Shown piece by piece: positions 1 to 8,902 of a stretch of 64,000 bases of DNA. The translations under genes were made by a program, and so were the position numbers. Position 1 is the first letter of the stretch. Each line of letters starts with the position of its first letter. This stretch comes from CAYFKJ01 sp964528595 (GTDB lineage Bacteria > Pseudomonadota > Alphaproteobacteria > UBA2966). The DNA lies in assembly GCA_964528595.1 (NCBI GenBank), contig CAZGTM010000014.1, forward strand, positions 1-64,000, written 5' to 3'. Under the pieces are notes generated by a model that was not told the DNA's origin, did no database searches, and was given only the letters and a program-made list of their open reading frames with translations.

Positions 1-160
1 CCTCGATTTCCGAGAAACATCCCCTGCTGCCCTCGGTCGCCGATCCCGCCAGCTTTCCGTCACGGGATTTTCATTAGCTTCCGATCTGGCAACGCTGGCG
101 GTGCGGCGGGCGGCGTGCTATGAAGCCGCCCAACCGAACTTCCCTTAAACGGACGAGACC

Positions 161-2368
161 TTGACCGATCAAGATCCCAACTCCGCCGGTCCCGAGGCGG
201 AGGATGCCAGCGGCAGCCAGGCCGCTCTCCAAGCCGGCATTGCCCATCACAGCGCCGGCGACCTGGCGGGCGCCAAGGCGGCCTACGAGGCCGTCCTCGA
301 AGCCGAACCCGAGAACGGCGAAGCGCACCATCTGCTGGGCCTGATTGCCTTTCAGACCGGCGATCCGGCCGCCGCCACCGAGCACCTGCAGCGTGCCCTG
401 GCGGCCCAGCCCGACAATCCGCAATACCATCTCAATTTCGCCGAAACGCTGCGCGCCCAGGGCGAGACCGCCGGAGCCCTGGCCGCCTACCGCCGCGCCA
501 CGGCCATCAACCCGGAATTCTTCGAGGCCTACACCAACCTCGGCCTTCTGGCGATGGAGAACGAATACGTCGGCGAAGGCATCGAGGCCTTGCGCCGGGC
601 GGTCGCCCTCCAGCCGACCAATCCCAGCGCCCAATCCAACCTGGGTGTGGCGCTGCGCGAAGTGGGCGAGCTCGACGGGGCGCTCGAAGCCTTCGCCCGC
701 GCCCTCGCCGTCGCGCCGGAACAGCCGGCCTTCCGGCAAAACTTCCAGGACCTGCTGCGGAGCGGCGCCTTCATTACCGTGCCCGAGGCCGTGCGCCGGG
801 CCATCGAGAACGCCTTCCTGCGCGAAGGCCCGGACCACCAGGCCCTGGTCAACGCCGGCGTCGCGCTGGTCAAACGCACCGAAATGTTCCAGGGCTTGCT
901 GGCCATGGCCCAGGAGGAAAACGTCGATGCCCTGGCGGCCGCCGTTTCCGGCGGCGTCTTCGACGGCTTCTTCTCAAGCATTCTGGTGCGCAGCCTGCTC
1001 ATGCGCACCATAATCGTCGATGCGGACTTCGAGCTTGTGCTGACCCGCCTGCGCCGGGTGATCCTCGAGGAAGGCGTCGCACCGTATCCGGTCGAAGCGG
1101 CCGTGGGGCGCCAGCCCCAGTTCGTCGCTGCCCTGGCGATGCAAGCCTACAACGTGCAGTACGCCTGGCGCGAAACGCCCGGCGAAGGCGCCATCGCGGG
1201 TGTGTTGCTGAAAGATATCAGGCGCGCCTTCGACCAGCTCGACCCCCAGGCGATGAGCGCCGATACGGCGTTTTGGAGCATCATCCTGGTCTCCGCCTGC
1301 TACCGGCCGCTGGGCGATATGGAAGGCGCCGAGAAGCTGCTGCAGACCGACGTCGCAGGGTTGCCGGCCTTCGTCATGGGCGTAGTCGGTCAACAGGTGG
1401 CAGACCAGATGCTGGAGGCCGACATCGCCGACAACATCGAAAGCATCACCGATATCAAAAGCGAAACCTCGGCGGCCGTGCAGGAACAGTACGAGACCCG
1501 GCCATATCCCCGCTGGCTGACCGTCGCCGTCAAGCAGCCCGCCACGCTGGGCGACGTCCTCAGGGCGCAATCGCCTAAGCACCAACCACCGTCTTTCGCC
1601 GAAGGACCGATCAATGCGCTGGTCGCCGGTTGCGGCACGGGGAAACATGCGATCGACGTTGCGACGCAGTATCCGGATTCGAAAGTTCTGGGGATCGATC
1701 TCAGCAAGCCGAGCCTGGCCTATGCCTGGCGTAAGGCGATGGAGATGCAGCTTACCAATGTGCGCTTCGCGCAGGGCGACGTCGCCGAACTGGGCGATCA
1801 TGCCGAGCGCTATCACCTGATAGAAAGCGTGGGCGTGCTGCACCACATGGCCGATCCTGTTGCCGGCTGGCGCATCCTCGTCGATCTGCTCGAGCCCCGC
1901 GGTATCATGAAGATCGGCCTTTACAGCGAGACCGCTAGGGAGGGCATTCAAGCCGCCCGCGATGTCATCGCGGAGAGTGGCGTAGCCAAGGATGCCTTGA
2001 AAGGCGATGTTTTCGGCGCCGACGCCATCCGCAAGGCGCGCCAGGTCGTGCTTGGACTGGAGCCCGATCATCCGGCCCGCAGCGTCGTGCACAGCCGCGA
2101 TTTCTATTCGTTGTCGGGCTGCCGGGATTTGCTGTTCCCGTCACAGGAAACCGCCTTCACCATCCCGTCGATGGCGGCGTCGCTGGGCCAGCTCGGCCTG
2201 GAATTCCTGAGCTTTCACATCTCCGACCCACAGATGGCGGCCCGCTACCTAGAGATTTTCCCCGAGGCCCAAGACCTCGCCGATCTCGACAAGTGGCAGG
2301 AGGTCGAGCGCCAGTACCCCAATACGTTCTTCGGCATGTACCAGTTCTGGTGTCAGAAACGGGATTAG
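161..2368 (+). CDS. TPR-repeat protein fused to SAM-dependent methyltransferase
   Basis: A 735-residue fusion. Roughly residues 20-200 are tandem tetratricopeptide repeats rich in Ala and Leu, with helical pairs of the GAL-AYRRA type. A linker of about 280 residues without recognised motifs follows. From about residue 480 there is a class I methyltransferase core, with the SAM-binding loop VAGCGTGKH near residue 487, LGIDLS near 510 and GVLHHM near 560. The start is TTG at 161, chosen because the frame opens there after a purine-rich GGACGAG stretch; no upstream ATG is in frame. The methyl acceptor is unknown. TPR-methyltransferase fusions usually act on proteins or cell-surface components, but nothing next to this gene fixes its role. 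It converges with the VWA/MoxR pair. Confidence 0.85.
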   Translation: MTDQDPNSAGPEAEDASGSQAALQAGIAHHSAGDLAGAKAAYEAVLEAEPENGEAHHLLGLIAFQTGDPAAATEHLQRALAAQPDNPQYHLNFAETLRAQGETAGALAAYRRATAINPEFFEAYTNLGLLAMENEYVGEGIEALRRAVALQPTNPSAQSNLGVALREVGELDGALEAFARALAVAPEQPAFRQNFQDLLRSGAFITVPEAVRRAIENAFLREGPDHQALVNAGVALVKRTEMFQGLLAMAQEENVDALAAAVSGGVFDGFFSSILVRSLLMRTIIVDADFELVLTRLRRVILEEGVAPYPVEAAVGRQPQFVAALAMQAYNVQYAWRETPGEGAIAGVLLKDIRRAFDQLDPQAMSADTAFWSIILVSACYRPLGDMEGAEKLLQTDVAGLPAFVMGVVGQQVADQMLEADIADNIESITDIKSETSAAVQEQYETRPYPRWLTVAVKQPATLGDVLRAQSPKHQPPSFAEGPINALVAGCGTGKHAIDVATQYPDSKVLGIDLSKPSLAYAWRKAMEMQLTNVRFAQGDVAELGDHAERYHLIESVGVLHHMADPVAGWRILVDLLEPRGIMKIGLYSETAREGIQAARDVIAESGVAKDALKGDVFGADAIRKARQVVLGLEPDHPARSVVHSRDFYSLSGCRDLLFPSQETAFTIPSMAASLGQLGLEFLSFHISDPQMAARYLEIFPEAQDLADLDKWQEVERQYPNTFFGMYQFWCQKRD

Positions 2369-2378
2369 GGGGGCAGAT

Positions 2379-2474
2379 TCAGAAAAAGGGTGACAGGTAC
2401 ACTTTATTCAAGGGTTGCGAGGGAGCGAATTTTTCCTTCTTTTGAATAAAGTGTACCTGTCACCCTTTTTCTGA
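2379..2474. repeat. 33-bp perfect inverted repeat, REP/RAYT-like palindrome and possible bidirectional terminator
   Basis: The arms at 2379-2411 and 2442-2474 are exact reverse complements over 33 bp, with a 30-nt loop. The arm contains GGGTGACAGGTACAC and starts with an A-tract that becomes a T-tract on the other side, so it could terminate both converging genes. GGTGACAGGTAC-type palindromes commonly accompany Y1/REP-associated transposases in environmental proteobacteria (recollection). A related but degenerate copy lies at 28276-28315. No transposase gene is present here. Confidence 0.85.
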
Positions 2475-2483
2475 GCGGAAACC

Positions 2484-3662
2484 CTACCGGTTCAGTTCCC
2501 GCATGGCCTGATCGAGGCCTTCGAGGGTGAGGCCGTACATGCGGCCTTCCATGAGCTGGTGGGTCATCTGGGTGGAGGGCGTGTAGTCCCAGTGGCGTTC
2601 CGGCACGGGATTGAGCCAGACGGCATGCTTGTAGTGGGCCAGCATGCGCTCGATCCAGACCTGGCCGGCTTCCTCGTTCCAGTGCTCGACGCTGCCGCCG
2701 GGATAGACGATCTCGTAAGGGCTCATGGTGGCGTCGCCGACGAAGATCACCTTGTAGTCCGGCCCATAGGTGTGGATCACCTCCCAGGTCGAAAGCTTCT
2801 CCGAATGGCGGCGGTAGTTGTCTTTCCACACGCCCTCATAGAGGAAGTTGTGGAAGTAGAAGTATTCGAGGTGCTTGAACTCGGCGTGCGCCGCCGAAAA
2901 AAGCTCCTCGCAGGTGCGGATGTGGTCGTCCATCGAGCCGCCGATGTCGAGGAACAACAGCACTTTGATCTTGTTGTGGCGCTCCGGCACCATCTTGATG
3001 TCGAGATAGCCGCCGTTGTTGGCCGTCGAATTGATGGTATCGGGCATGTCGAGCTCGAGCTCCGCGCCCTCGCGGGCGAAGCGCCTGAGACGCCGGAGTG
3101 CTATTTTGATGTTGCGCGTGCCGAGAACGACCGAATCGTCGAGGTTCTTGTATTCGCGCTTGTCCCAAACCTTGACGGCGCGGCGGTGGCGGGAGCTGTC
3201 CTGGCCGATGCGCACGCCTTCGGGATTGTAGCCGTGGGCGCCGTAGGGCGAGGTGCCGGCCGTGCCGATCCATTTGGAGCCGCCCTGGTGGCGCTTTTCC
3301 TGCTCCTCGAGGCGCTTTTTCAGCTCCTCCATGAGCTTTTCCCAGCCGCCCATGGCCTCGATCTGCGCTTTTTCGTGTTCCGTAAGCGTCAGTTCGGCCA
3401 GCTTCTGCAGCCATTCTTCGGGGATTTCCGCCTCGACGCCCTCGCCCAGGTTCTCCAGTCCCTTGAAGGTTTCGGCGAAGACCCGGTCGAACTTGTCGAG
3501 GTTGCGCTCGTCCTTCACCAGGGCGCTGCGCGAGAGATAGTAAAAATCCTCGACCTCGTAGGACGCGACGCCGGCCTCCATGGCCTCCAGGAGCATCAGG
3601 TACTCCTTGAGCGAGACCGGTACCTTGCCGGTCCTCAGGTCATAGAAGAATTGCGTGAACAT
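2484..3662 (-). CDS. VWA (CoxE-like) domain protein, MoxR partner
   Basis: A 392-residue protein. The N-terminal half is charged and helical; the C-terminal part from about residue 215 is a von Willebrand A domain. The metal-ion-dependent adhesion site reads DIGGSM near residue 238, so the usual DxSxS has Gly in place of the first Ser. I believe this variation is common in this bacterial family. It lies 21 bp downstream of the MoxR-type ATPase on the same strand, the classic MoxR/VWA pairing in which the ATPase and VWA protein act together as a chaperone for metal-enzyme or complex assembly. The client protein cannot be named from this context. It is cytoplasmic, with no signal peptide or membrane segment. 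Confidence 0.88.
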   Translation of the reverse strand: MFTQFFYDLRTGKVPVSLKEYLMLLEAMEAGVASYEVEDFYYLSRSALVKDERNLDKFDRVFAETFKGLENLGEGVEAEIPEEWLQKLAELTLTEHEKAQIEAMGGWEKLMEELKKRLEEQEKRHQGGSKWIGTAGTSPYGAHGYNPEGVRIGQDSSRHRRAVKVWDKREYKNLDDSVVLGTRNIKIALRRLRRFAREGAELELDMPDTINSTANNGGYLDIKMVPERHNKIKVLLFLDIGGSMDDHIRTCEELFSAAHAEFKHLEYFYFHNFLYEGVWKDNYRRHSEKLSTWEVIHTYGPDYKVIFVGDATMSPYEIVYPGGSVEHWNEEAGQVWIERMLAHYKHAVWLNPVPERHWDYTPSTQMTHQLMEGRMYGLTLEGLDQAMRELNR

Positions 3663-3683
3663 CGCAGAACTCCGACGCCGGTT

Positions 3684-4526
3684 TTAGCGGTCGCGCTTCG
3701 CCATGAAGGCCAGGCGCTCGAACAAGTGTACATCCTGCTCGTTTTTGAGCAATGCGCCGTGCAGCGGCGGGATGAGCTTTTTCATGTCGCGGGTGCGCAG
3801 CGTTTCGGGATCGATGTCCTCCGCCAGCAGCAGCTTGATCCAGTCGATCAGCTCCGAGGTCGACGGCTTCTTCTTCAGGCCCGGAACTTCGCGGATCTCG
3901 AAAAAGACGTTGAGGGCTTCGGACACCAGGTTGCGCTTGAGGCCGGGGTAGTGGACCTCGACGATGTCCTCCATGGTGTCTTTTTCGGGGAAGCGGATGT
4001 AGTGGAAGAAACAGCGGCGCAGGAAGGCGTCCGGCAGTTCCTTTTCGTTGTTCGAGGTGATGATGACAATGGGCCGGTGCTCGGCCTTGATGGTTTTCTT
4101 GGTCTCGTAGACGAAGAACTCCATGCGGTCGAGCTCCAGCAAAAGATCGTTGGGAAACTCGATGTCGGCCTTGTCGATCTCGTCGATCAACAGCACGGGG
4201 CGCTCATCGGATTCGAAGGCCTCCCACAGCTTGCCGCGCACGATGTAGTTGCCGATGTCGTGCACACGTTCGTCACCCAGCTGGGAATCCCTGAGACGGG
4301 AAACGGCGTCGTACTCGTAAAGACCCTGCTGGGCCTTGGTGGTCGATTTGACGTGCCATTCGATCAGCGGCGTGCCGAGCGCCTTGGCGACCTCGATCGC
4401 CAGCATGGTCTTGCCGGTGCCGGGCTCGCCCTTGATCAGCAGCGGGCGCTCCAGCGCCACGGCGGCGTTGACGGCGACCATCAGGTCCTCGGTGGCGACG
4501 TAACTATCAGTACCTTCGAACTTCAT
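3684..4526 (-). CDS. MoxR-type AAA+ ATPase
   Basis: A 280-residue AAA+ ATPase of the MoxR family. Walker A is GEPGTGKT near residue 34, Walker B is LLIDEIDKAD, and sensor 1 is TSNNEKELPD. The family's short C-terminal lid follows. The ATG at 4526 is preferred (AAGG about 10 nt upstream); a GTG three codons earlier at 4535 is also open. It is transcribed towards the VWA gene 21 bp away and forms a two-gene operon with it. MoxR proteins are ATP-dependent chaperones that activate enzymes together with VWA partners. It is divergent from the amino-acid ABC transporter gene, with about 160 bp between starts. Confidence 0.92.
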   Translation of the reverse strand: MKFEGTDSYVATEDLMVAVNAAVALERPLLIKGEPGTGKTMLAIEVAKALGTPLIEWHVKSTTKAQQGLYEYDAVSRLRDSQLGDERVHDIGNYIVRGKLWEAFESDERPVLLIDEIDKADIEFPNDLLLELDRMEFFVYETKKTIKAEHRPIVIITSNNEKELPDAFLRRCFFHYIRFPEKDTMEDIVEVHYPGLKRNLVSEALNVFFEIREVPGLKKKPSTSELIDWIKLLLAEDIDPETLRTRDMKKLIPPLHGALLKNEQDVHLFERLAFMAKRDR

Positions 4527-4684
4527 TGCGGACACAACCTTGCAAACGGGGGTGGGGAGTGCGGGAATTTGCGGAAGGCGCGAATTTAAGCCCCCATGCG
4601 GCGGCTGGCAAGGGGCCTGGACGCATAGCCGCTATGACAACTCCGCCTTGCCGAGGCGCGCGAAGCCCTCTACCGTTCCCAGTC

Positions 4685-5491
4685 ATGAGCATGCCCACTT
4701 CAGTAACGCAAGCTGACCAGGCGCCCGAGGGCGCCCTGGTGGTGGAGGATATCTACAAACGGTTCGGATCGCTCGAGGTGCTGAAAGGCGTTTCGGTGAC
4801 GGCCCGGGAAGGCGACGTGATCGCCATGATCGGGGCCAGCGGCTCGGGCAAGAGCACGCTACTGCGCTGCCTCAATCTGTTGGAGGTCCCCGATTCAGGC
4901 CAGGTCTGGGTGTGCGGCGAACTGATCCGCATGCGCCCCGGCAAGGGCGGTACGGCGGAGCCCGAGGACCGGACCCAGGTCGACCGCATCCGCACCAAGC
5001 TCGGCATGGTGTTTCAAAGCTTCAACCTGTGGTCCCATATGACGGTGCTGGAGAACGTCATCGAAGCGCCCATCCATGTTCTGGGCATGCCGCGCGCCGA
5101 AGCCGTGGCACGCGGGGAAGCGCTGCTCGCCAAAGTCGGCATTGCCGACAAACGCGGCCATTACCCGGCCCATCTTTCCGGCGGACAGCAGCAGCGCGCG
5201 GCCATCGCCCGGGCGCTGGCCATGGAACCCGAGGTTATGCTGTTCGACGAAGCCACTTCGGCGCTGGACCCTGAACTGGTCGGCGAGGTTCTGAAGGTCA
5301 TCCACGACCTGGCCGACGAAGGCCGCACCATGTTGCTGGTAACCCACGAGATGGGCTTCGCCAAGGAAGTCGCCAGCGAGGTGATTTTCCTGCACGAGGG
5401 CCGCATCGAGGAGAAGGGGCCGCCGGCCCAGGTCTTCGAAAACCCCACGTCGGAGCGCTGCCGCCAGTTCCTGGCCTCTCATCTATCCTGA
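4685..5491 (+). CDS. Polar amino-acid ABC transporter ATP-binding protein (HisP/GlnQ type)
   Basis: The 268-residue ATPase of an amino-acid uptake transporter. Walker A is GASGSGKST at residues 50-58, a Q-loop lies in VFQSFNLW, the signature is LSGGQQQR near residue 163, Walker B with D-loop is LFDEATSALDP, and the switch His is in VTHEMG. The frame stays open upstream to 4526, but homology begins after the ATG at 4685 (MSMPTSV), so the upstream part is unlikely to be translated. Binding-protein and two permease genes follow in the order ATPase, SBP, permease, permease, as in histidine/basic amino-acid systems. The substrate is probably a polar or basic amino acid. Confidence 0.93.
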   Translation: MSMPTSVTQADQAPEGALVVEDIYKRFGSLEVLKGVSVTAREGDVIAMIGASGSGKSTLLRCLNLLEVPDSGQVWVCGELIRMRPGKGGTAEPEDRTQVDRIRTKLGMVFQSFNLWSHMTVLENVIEAPIHVLGMPRAEAVARGEALLAKVGIADKRGHYPAHLSGGQQQRAAIARALAMEPEVMLFDEATSALDPELVGEVLKVIHDLADEGRTMLLVTHEMGFAKEVASEVIFLHEGRIEEKGPPAQVFENPTSERCRQFLASHLS

Positions 5492-5615
5492 GTTTGGCTC
5501 ATTCTGCGAGCCAATATCATCTTGACGTTTCGGCGCGGGCGCGGGAACTTATCCTCTAAGCAAAAAATCGCGGGCGGAAAGCCCTGATAATCAATAACCT
5601 CAACGGGGAAGACAC

Positions 5616-6398
5616 ATGAAAAAGCTCTTTATCGCCGCTGTTTCGGCAGCGGTTTTCGCCATCGCAGCCGGTCCGGTGGCGGCCAAAGATTGGAAGAACA
5701 TCCGCGTCGCCACGGAAGGCGCTTACCCGCCGTTCAACTTCGTCGACAAAAGCGGCAAGCTGCAGGGCTTCGACGTCGAAATCGCCAATGCGCTCTGCGC
5801 CCAGATGAAGGCCAACTGCACTATCGTCGCGCAGGACTGGGACGGCATCATTCCGGCGCTGATCGCCAAAAAGTTCGACGCCATCATCGCCTCCATGTCG
5901 ATCACGGAAGAGCGCAAGAAAAAGGTCTCGTTCTCCAAGAAGTATTACACCACGCCGGCCAAGTTCGTGCGCAAGAAGGGCTCAGGCATCGAGATCAACG
6001 AAGCCGGTCTTAAAGGCAAGACCGTCGGCGTGCAGCGCGCCACCATCCACGCCAACTTCGTCGAGGACAACTACGGCAAGATCATGACGGTGAAGTCCTA
6101 TGCGACGCAGGATGAAGCCTATCTCGACTTCGCCGCCGGCCGCCTCGACCTCTTGCTGGCCGATTCGGTTGCGCTGATGGAAGGCTTCCTGGCCACCGAC
6201 AAGGGCAAGGGCGCCGAATTCGTCGGCCCCGACTTCACCGATCCCAAGTGGTTCGGCGACGGCGCCGGCATCGCCACGCGCAAGGGCGACCAGGACCTCG
6301 CCAACAAGTTCACGGCCGCCATCGCCGCCATTCGGGCGAACGGCACCTACGCCAAAATCAACGCCAAGTATTTTGATTTCGACGTCTACGGCAAGTAA
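5616..6398 (+). CDS. Amino-acid ABC transporter periplasmic substrate-binding protein
   Basis: A 260-residue family 3 solute-binding protein. A Sec signal peptide covers about residues 1-23 (KKLFI, hydrophobic core, VAAK). The mature part opens with the hallmark IRVATEGAYPPFNF, followed by GFDVEIANALCAQM, the amino-acid carboxylate/amine binding region. It resembles lysine/arginine/ornithine and histidine binding proteins. The ATPase gene is 124 bp upstream and the permeases are downstream after a hairpin at 6426-6457, which could keep binding-protein mRNA in excess. The exact amino acid cannot be read from sequence. Confidence 0.93.
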   Translation: MKKLFIAAVSAAVFAIAAGPVAAKDWKNIRVATEGAYPPFNFVDKSGKLQGFDVEIANALCAQMKANCTIVAQDWDGIIPALIAKKFDAIIASMSITEERKKKVSFSKKYYTTPAKFVRKKGSGIEINEAGLKGKTVGVQRATIHANFVEDNYGKIMTVKSYATQDEAYLDFAAGRLDLLLADSVALMEGFLATDKGKGAEFVGPDFTDPKWFGDGAGIATRKGDQDLANKFTAAIAAIRANGTYAKINAKYFDFDVYGK

Positions 6399-6425
6399 GC
6401 GCCGGGCTTGAGATCAATGGGTTTT

Positions 6426-6460
6426 CCGCCGCCGACTTCGTGTGAGGTCGGCGGCGGTTT
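6426..6460 (+). terminator. Hairpin between binding-protein and permease genes (attenuator-type)
   Basis: An 11-bp perfect stem, CCGCCGCCGAC (6426-6436) paired with GTCGGCGGCGG (6447-6457), with a 10-nt loop and then TTTGCTTTT. It sits 28 bp after the binding-protein stop codon and 22 bp before the first permease start. It is probably a partial terminator or mRNA stabiliser that lowers permease expression relative to the binding protein. Confidence 0.75.
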
Positions 6461-6478
6461 GCTTTTGGGATAGACGAA

Positions 6479-7165
6479 ATGGATCTGCAGGGCTTCGGCT
6501 GGCAACTGGGCGTCGGGCTGCAAATGACCCTTCAGGTCGCGGTGGTCTCGGTGATGGTCGGCCTTGTCCTCGGCATGATCGGGGCGACGGCAAAGCTCTC
6601 GGCCTCCGTCGTCGCCCGGAAAATCGCTGATGGCTACACCACGTTCGTGCGCGGCGTGCCGGAACTGATCCTGCTGTTGATTCTGTTTTTCGGCGGCACC
6701 ATGCTGGTGCAGCGCCTCGCCGAGGCGTTGGGCAGCGAGGACTACATCGAAATCGATGCCTTCACCGCCGGCGTCCTCACCCTGGGTTTCGTCTTCGGCG
6801 CCTATGCCACGGAGGTCTTCCGGGGCGCGATCCAGGCCGTACCCAAAGGCCAGATCGAAGCCGCCCGCGCCGTCGGCATGAACCGCGTATTGGTGTTCCG
6901 CCGCATCATGCTGCCGCAGGTCTGGCGTTTTGCGCTGCCGGGGCTGGGAAACCTCTGGCTGGTTCTGCTCAAGGACACCGCCCTGATCAGCGTCATCGGT
7001 CTCGATGAACTGATGCGCAAGGCGGCTATCGGCGCCGGCGCGACACAGGAGCCTTTCACCTTCTATGCCGCCGCCGCGCTGATCTATCTCGGCCTCACCG
7101 TCGTCTCCATGGCGTTCCTGCAATACGCCGAAAAGCACGTCACGCGCGGCGTCAGGAGGGCTTAG
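6479..7165 (+). CDS. Amino-acid ABC transporter permease (HisQ type)
   Basis: A 228-residue inner-membrane permease with about five hydrophobic segments. The cytoplasmic EAA loop, which docks on the ATPase, reads EAARAVGMNRVLVFRRIMLP. The His/Glu/Gln/Arg/opine permease signature is visible around RGVPELILLL. It is the first of two permeases that would form the heterodimeric channel of the transporter whose ATPase and binding protein lie upstream. The next permease begins 3 bp after its stop codon, so the two are co-translated. Confidence 0.93.
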   Translation: MDLQGFGWQLGVGLQMTLQVAVVSVMVGLVLGMIGATAKLSASVVARKIADGYTTFVRGVPELILLLILFFGGTMLVQRLAEALGSEDYIEIDAFTAGVLTLGFVFGAYATEVFRGAIQAVPKGQIEAARAVGMNRVLVFRRIMLPQVWRFALPGLGNLWLVLLKDTALISVIGLDELMRKAAIGAGATQEPFTFYAAAALIYLGLTVVSMAFLQYAEKHVTRGVRRA

Positions 7166-7168
7166 GCG

Positions 7169-7870
7169 ATGGACGTGCAACTGATGATCGACAGCCTGCC
7201 CAAGCTCATGGAAGGGGCCTGGCTGACGATGGAACTGGTGCTGCTCTCGCTGGCCATCGGTTTCGTGCTGGCGGTGCCCCTGGCGATCGCCCGGACGGCC
7301 AAATCGCCGTTTCTGTGGATGCCGGTCTACGGCTACATCTTCTATTTTCGCGGCACGCCGCTCTTGGTGCAGATCTTCCTCACCTACTACGGACTGGGCC
7401 AGTTCGAAATCGTGCGCGAAAGCATCTTCTGGCCGCTGTTCCGCGAAGCCTACTGGTGCGCCATCATCGCCTTCAGCTTGAATACGGCGGCCTACACGGC
7501 GGAGATCTTCCGGGGCGCCATCCAGGCCGTGCCGGCCGGCGAGATCGAGGCGGCCCGCGCCGTCGGCATGTCGAAAACGCTGCAGTACCGCCGCATCATC
7601 CTGCCGACCGCCTTCCGCATGGCGCTGCCGGCCTATTCGAACGAGTTTATCCTGATGTTGAAGGGTAGCGCGCTGGCCAGCACGATAACGCTGCTCGATC
7701 TGACGGGCGTGGCCCGGGTGATCGTTTCGCGCACGTTCGCGCCCTACGAGCTTTTCATCACGGCGGCGGTGTTTTATCTGATCATGACCTACGCCGTCAC
7801 CCGCGGGTTCAAATATGTCGAGTGGCGGTTGAGCCCGCATATGAGACCGCCGCCGGAACCAGTGCTCTAA
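7169..7870 (+). CDS. Amino-acid ABC transporter permease (HisM type)
   Basis: The 233-residue second permease of the transporter. The conserved RGTPLLVQIF motif lies in the first third and the EAA loop (EAARAVGMSKTLQYRRIILP) in the middle. About five transmembrane segments are seen. The start ATG follows the stop of the HisQ-type gene by 3 bp, indicating tight coupling. Together they form the membrane pore for the amino acid bound by the periplasmic protein encoded at 5616. Confidence 0.93.
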   Translation: MDVQLMIDSLPKLMEGAWLTMELVLLSLAIGFVLAVPLAIARTAKSPFLWMPVYGYIFYFRGTPLLVQIFLTYYGLGQFEIVRESIFWPLFREAYWCAIIAFSLNTAAYTAEIFRGAIQAVPAGEIEAARAVGMSKTLQYRRIILPTAFRMALPAYSNEFILMLKGSALASTITLLDLTGVARVIVSRTFAPYELFITAAVFYLIMTYAVTRGFKYVEWRLSPHMRPPPEPVL

Positions 7871-7883
7871 CCGGATTTCGATT

Positions 7884-8891
7884 GTGAAAAGGTGGTTGGC
7901 GGTAACCGGTGTTGTTCTCATCGGGGCGTGTACGCCTGTGGTGATGGGGGCGGGCCCGACGATTAGGACACCGGCGATTTCCGATTCAAAGCACGGTGAC
8001 TACACTCATGCCCTGACCGCTGCCGACGGCGAAGAAATACCCTTGCGCATTTGGCGTCCGTCCCCGGATACGACGACCAAAGCCGTCGTGTTGGCGCTGC
8101 ACGGTTACGGCGATTATTCCAAGGCGTTCGAGGCCCCGGCGGCCTGGTGGGCGGAACAGGGCATCACGACATATGCCTACGACCAAAGGGGGTTCGGCGC
8201 GACCAGGCATCGTGGGCTCTGGCCCGGCAAAGCGACGCTGATGAGCGACCTCGGCGATGCAGTCATGGCGATCAAAGCCAAGCACGGCGAAGCGCCGCTT
8301 TATCTGATGGGGTCGAGTATGGGCGGCGCGGTTATCCTAGCCGCCCTGGACCGGCAGCAGAGAAATACGACCGCTCTGGAGGGCCGGATCGACGGCGTCA
8401 TCCTTGCGGCGCCCGCCGTCTGGGGCTGGTCGGCCATGAACCCTTTCTACAAGGCGATTCTCTGGTTTTCCGCCCACACCACGCCGTGGAATGAGCTTTC
8501 TGGACGGGGCCTCGGCATTCGGCCCTCGGACAACGTCGACATGCTGCGGGCCTTGGGCCGCGATCCCCTGATTATCAAGCGCAGCCGGACCGATGCCGTC
8601 TACGGCCTGGTCGGCATGATGGACGAGGGCTTGTCGGGCGCCGCGGGTCTCGGCGTGCCGGCGCTGATCCTCTACGGCGAGCACGACGACCTGGTGCCAC
8701 CCCATGCCACCGAAGCCATGCTCGAGCGTTTGGCGGGAGAGTACCGTTACGTCCACTACCCCGACGGCTGGCACATGCTGCTGAGGGACCTGCAGGGCGA
8801 AACGGTCTGGCGTGACGTCGCCGCCTGGATACGGGACCACAGCGCCAAACTGCCGTCCGGGGCCGAACGGCCGGTTGCCGTTGCCGAATAG
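7884..8891 (+). CDS. Lipoprotein alpha/beta hydrolase (lysophospholipase-like)
   Basis: A 335-residue serine hydrolase. The N-terminus is a lipoprotein signal with lipobox LIGAC, placing the lipidated Cys at residue 16. The hydrolase core shows ALHGYGDYS (oxyanion region), the nucleophile elbow GSSMGG with Ser145, an acid in YGEHDDLVPP, and the catalytic His in GWHML. It resembles monoacylglycerol lipase/lysophospholipase PldB proteins of the Hydrolase_4 group. The start codon is GTG at 7884, only 13 bp after the permease stop, so it may be transcribed with the ABC transporter although a functional link is not obvious. The substrate is unknown. Confidence 0.85.
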   Translation: MKRWLAVTGVVLIGACTPVVMGAGPTIRTPAISDSKHGDYTHALTAADGEEIPLRIWRPSPDTTTKAVVLALHGYGDYSKAFEAPAAWWAEQGITTYAYDQRGFGATRHRGLWPGKATLMSDLGDAVMAIKAKHGEAPLYLMGSSMGGAVILAALDRQQRNTTALEGRIDGVILAAPAVWGWSAMNPFYKAILWFSAHTTPWNELSGRGLGIRPSDNVDMLRALGRDPLIIKRSRTDAVYGLVGMMDEGLSGAAGLGVPALILYGEHDDLVPPHATEAMLERLAGEYRYVHYPDGWHMLLRDLQGETVWRDVAAWIRDHSAKLPSGAERPVAVAE

Positions 8892-8902
8892 GAAGAATTC
8901 AG

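Noticed and set aside
120..164. 14-codon mini-frame ending in the TTG start of the TPR-methyltransferase (TTGA overlap)
   Set aside because: Too short to support; no Shine-Dalgarno and no leader-peptide feature such as codon runs.
2559..4589. A 676-codon plus-strand open frame opposite the VWA/MoxR genes
   Set aside because: It is antisense to two clear genes, has no motif or Shine-Dalgarno, and its composition is what GC-rich third positions give on the opposite strand.
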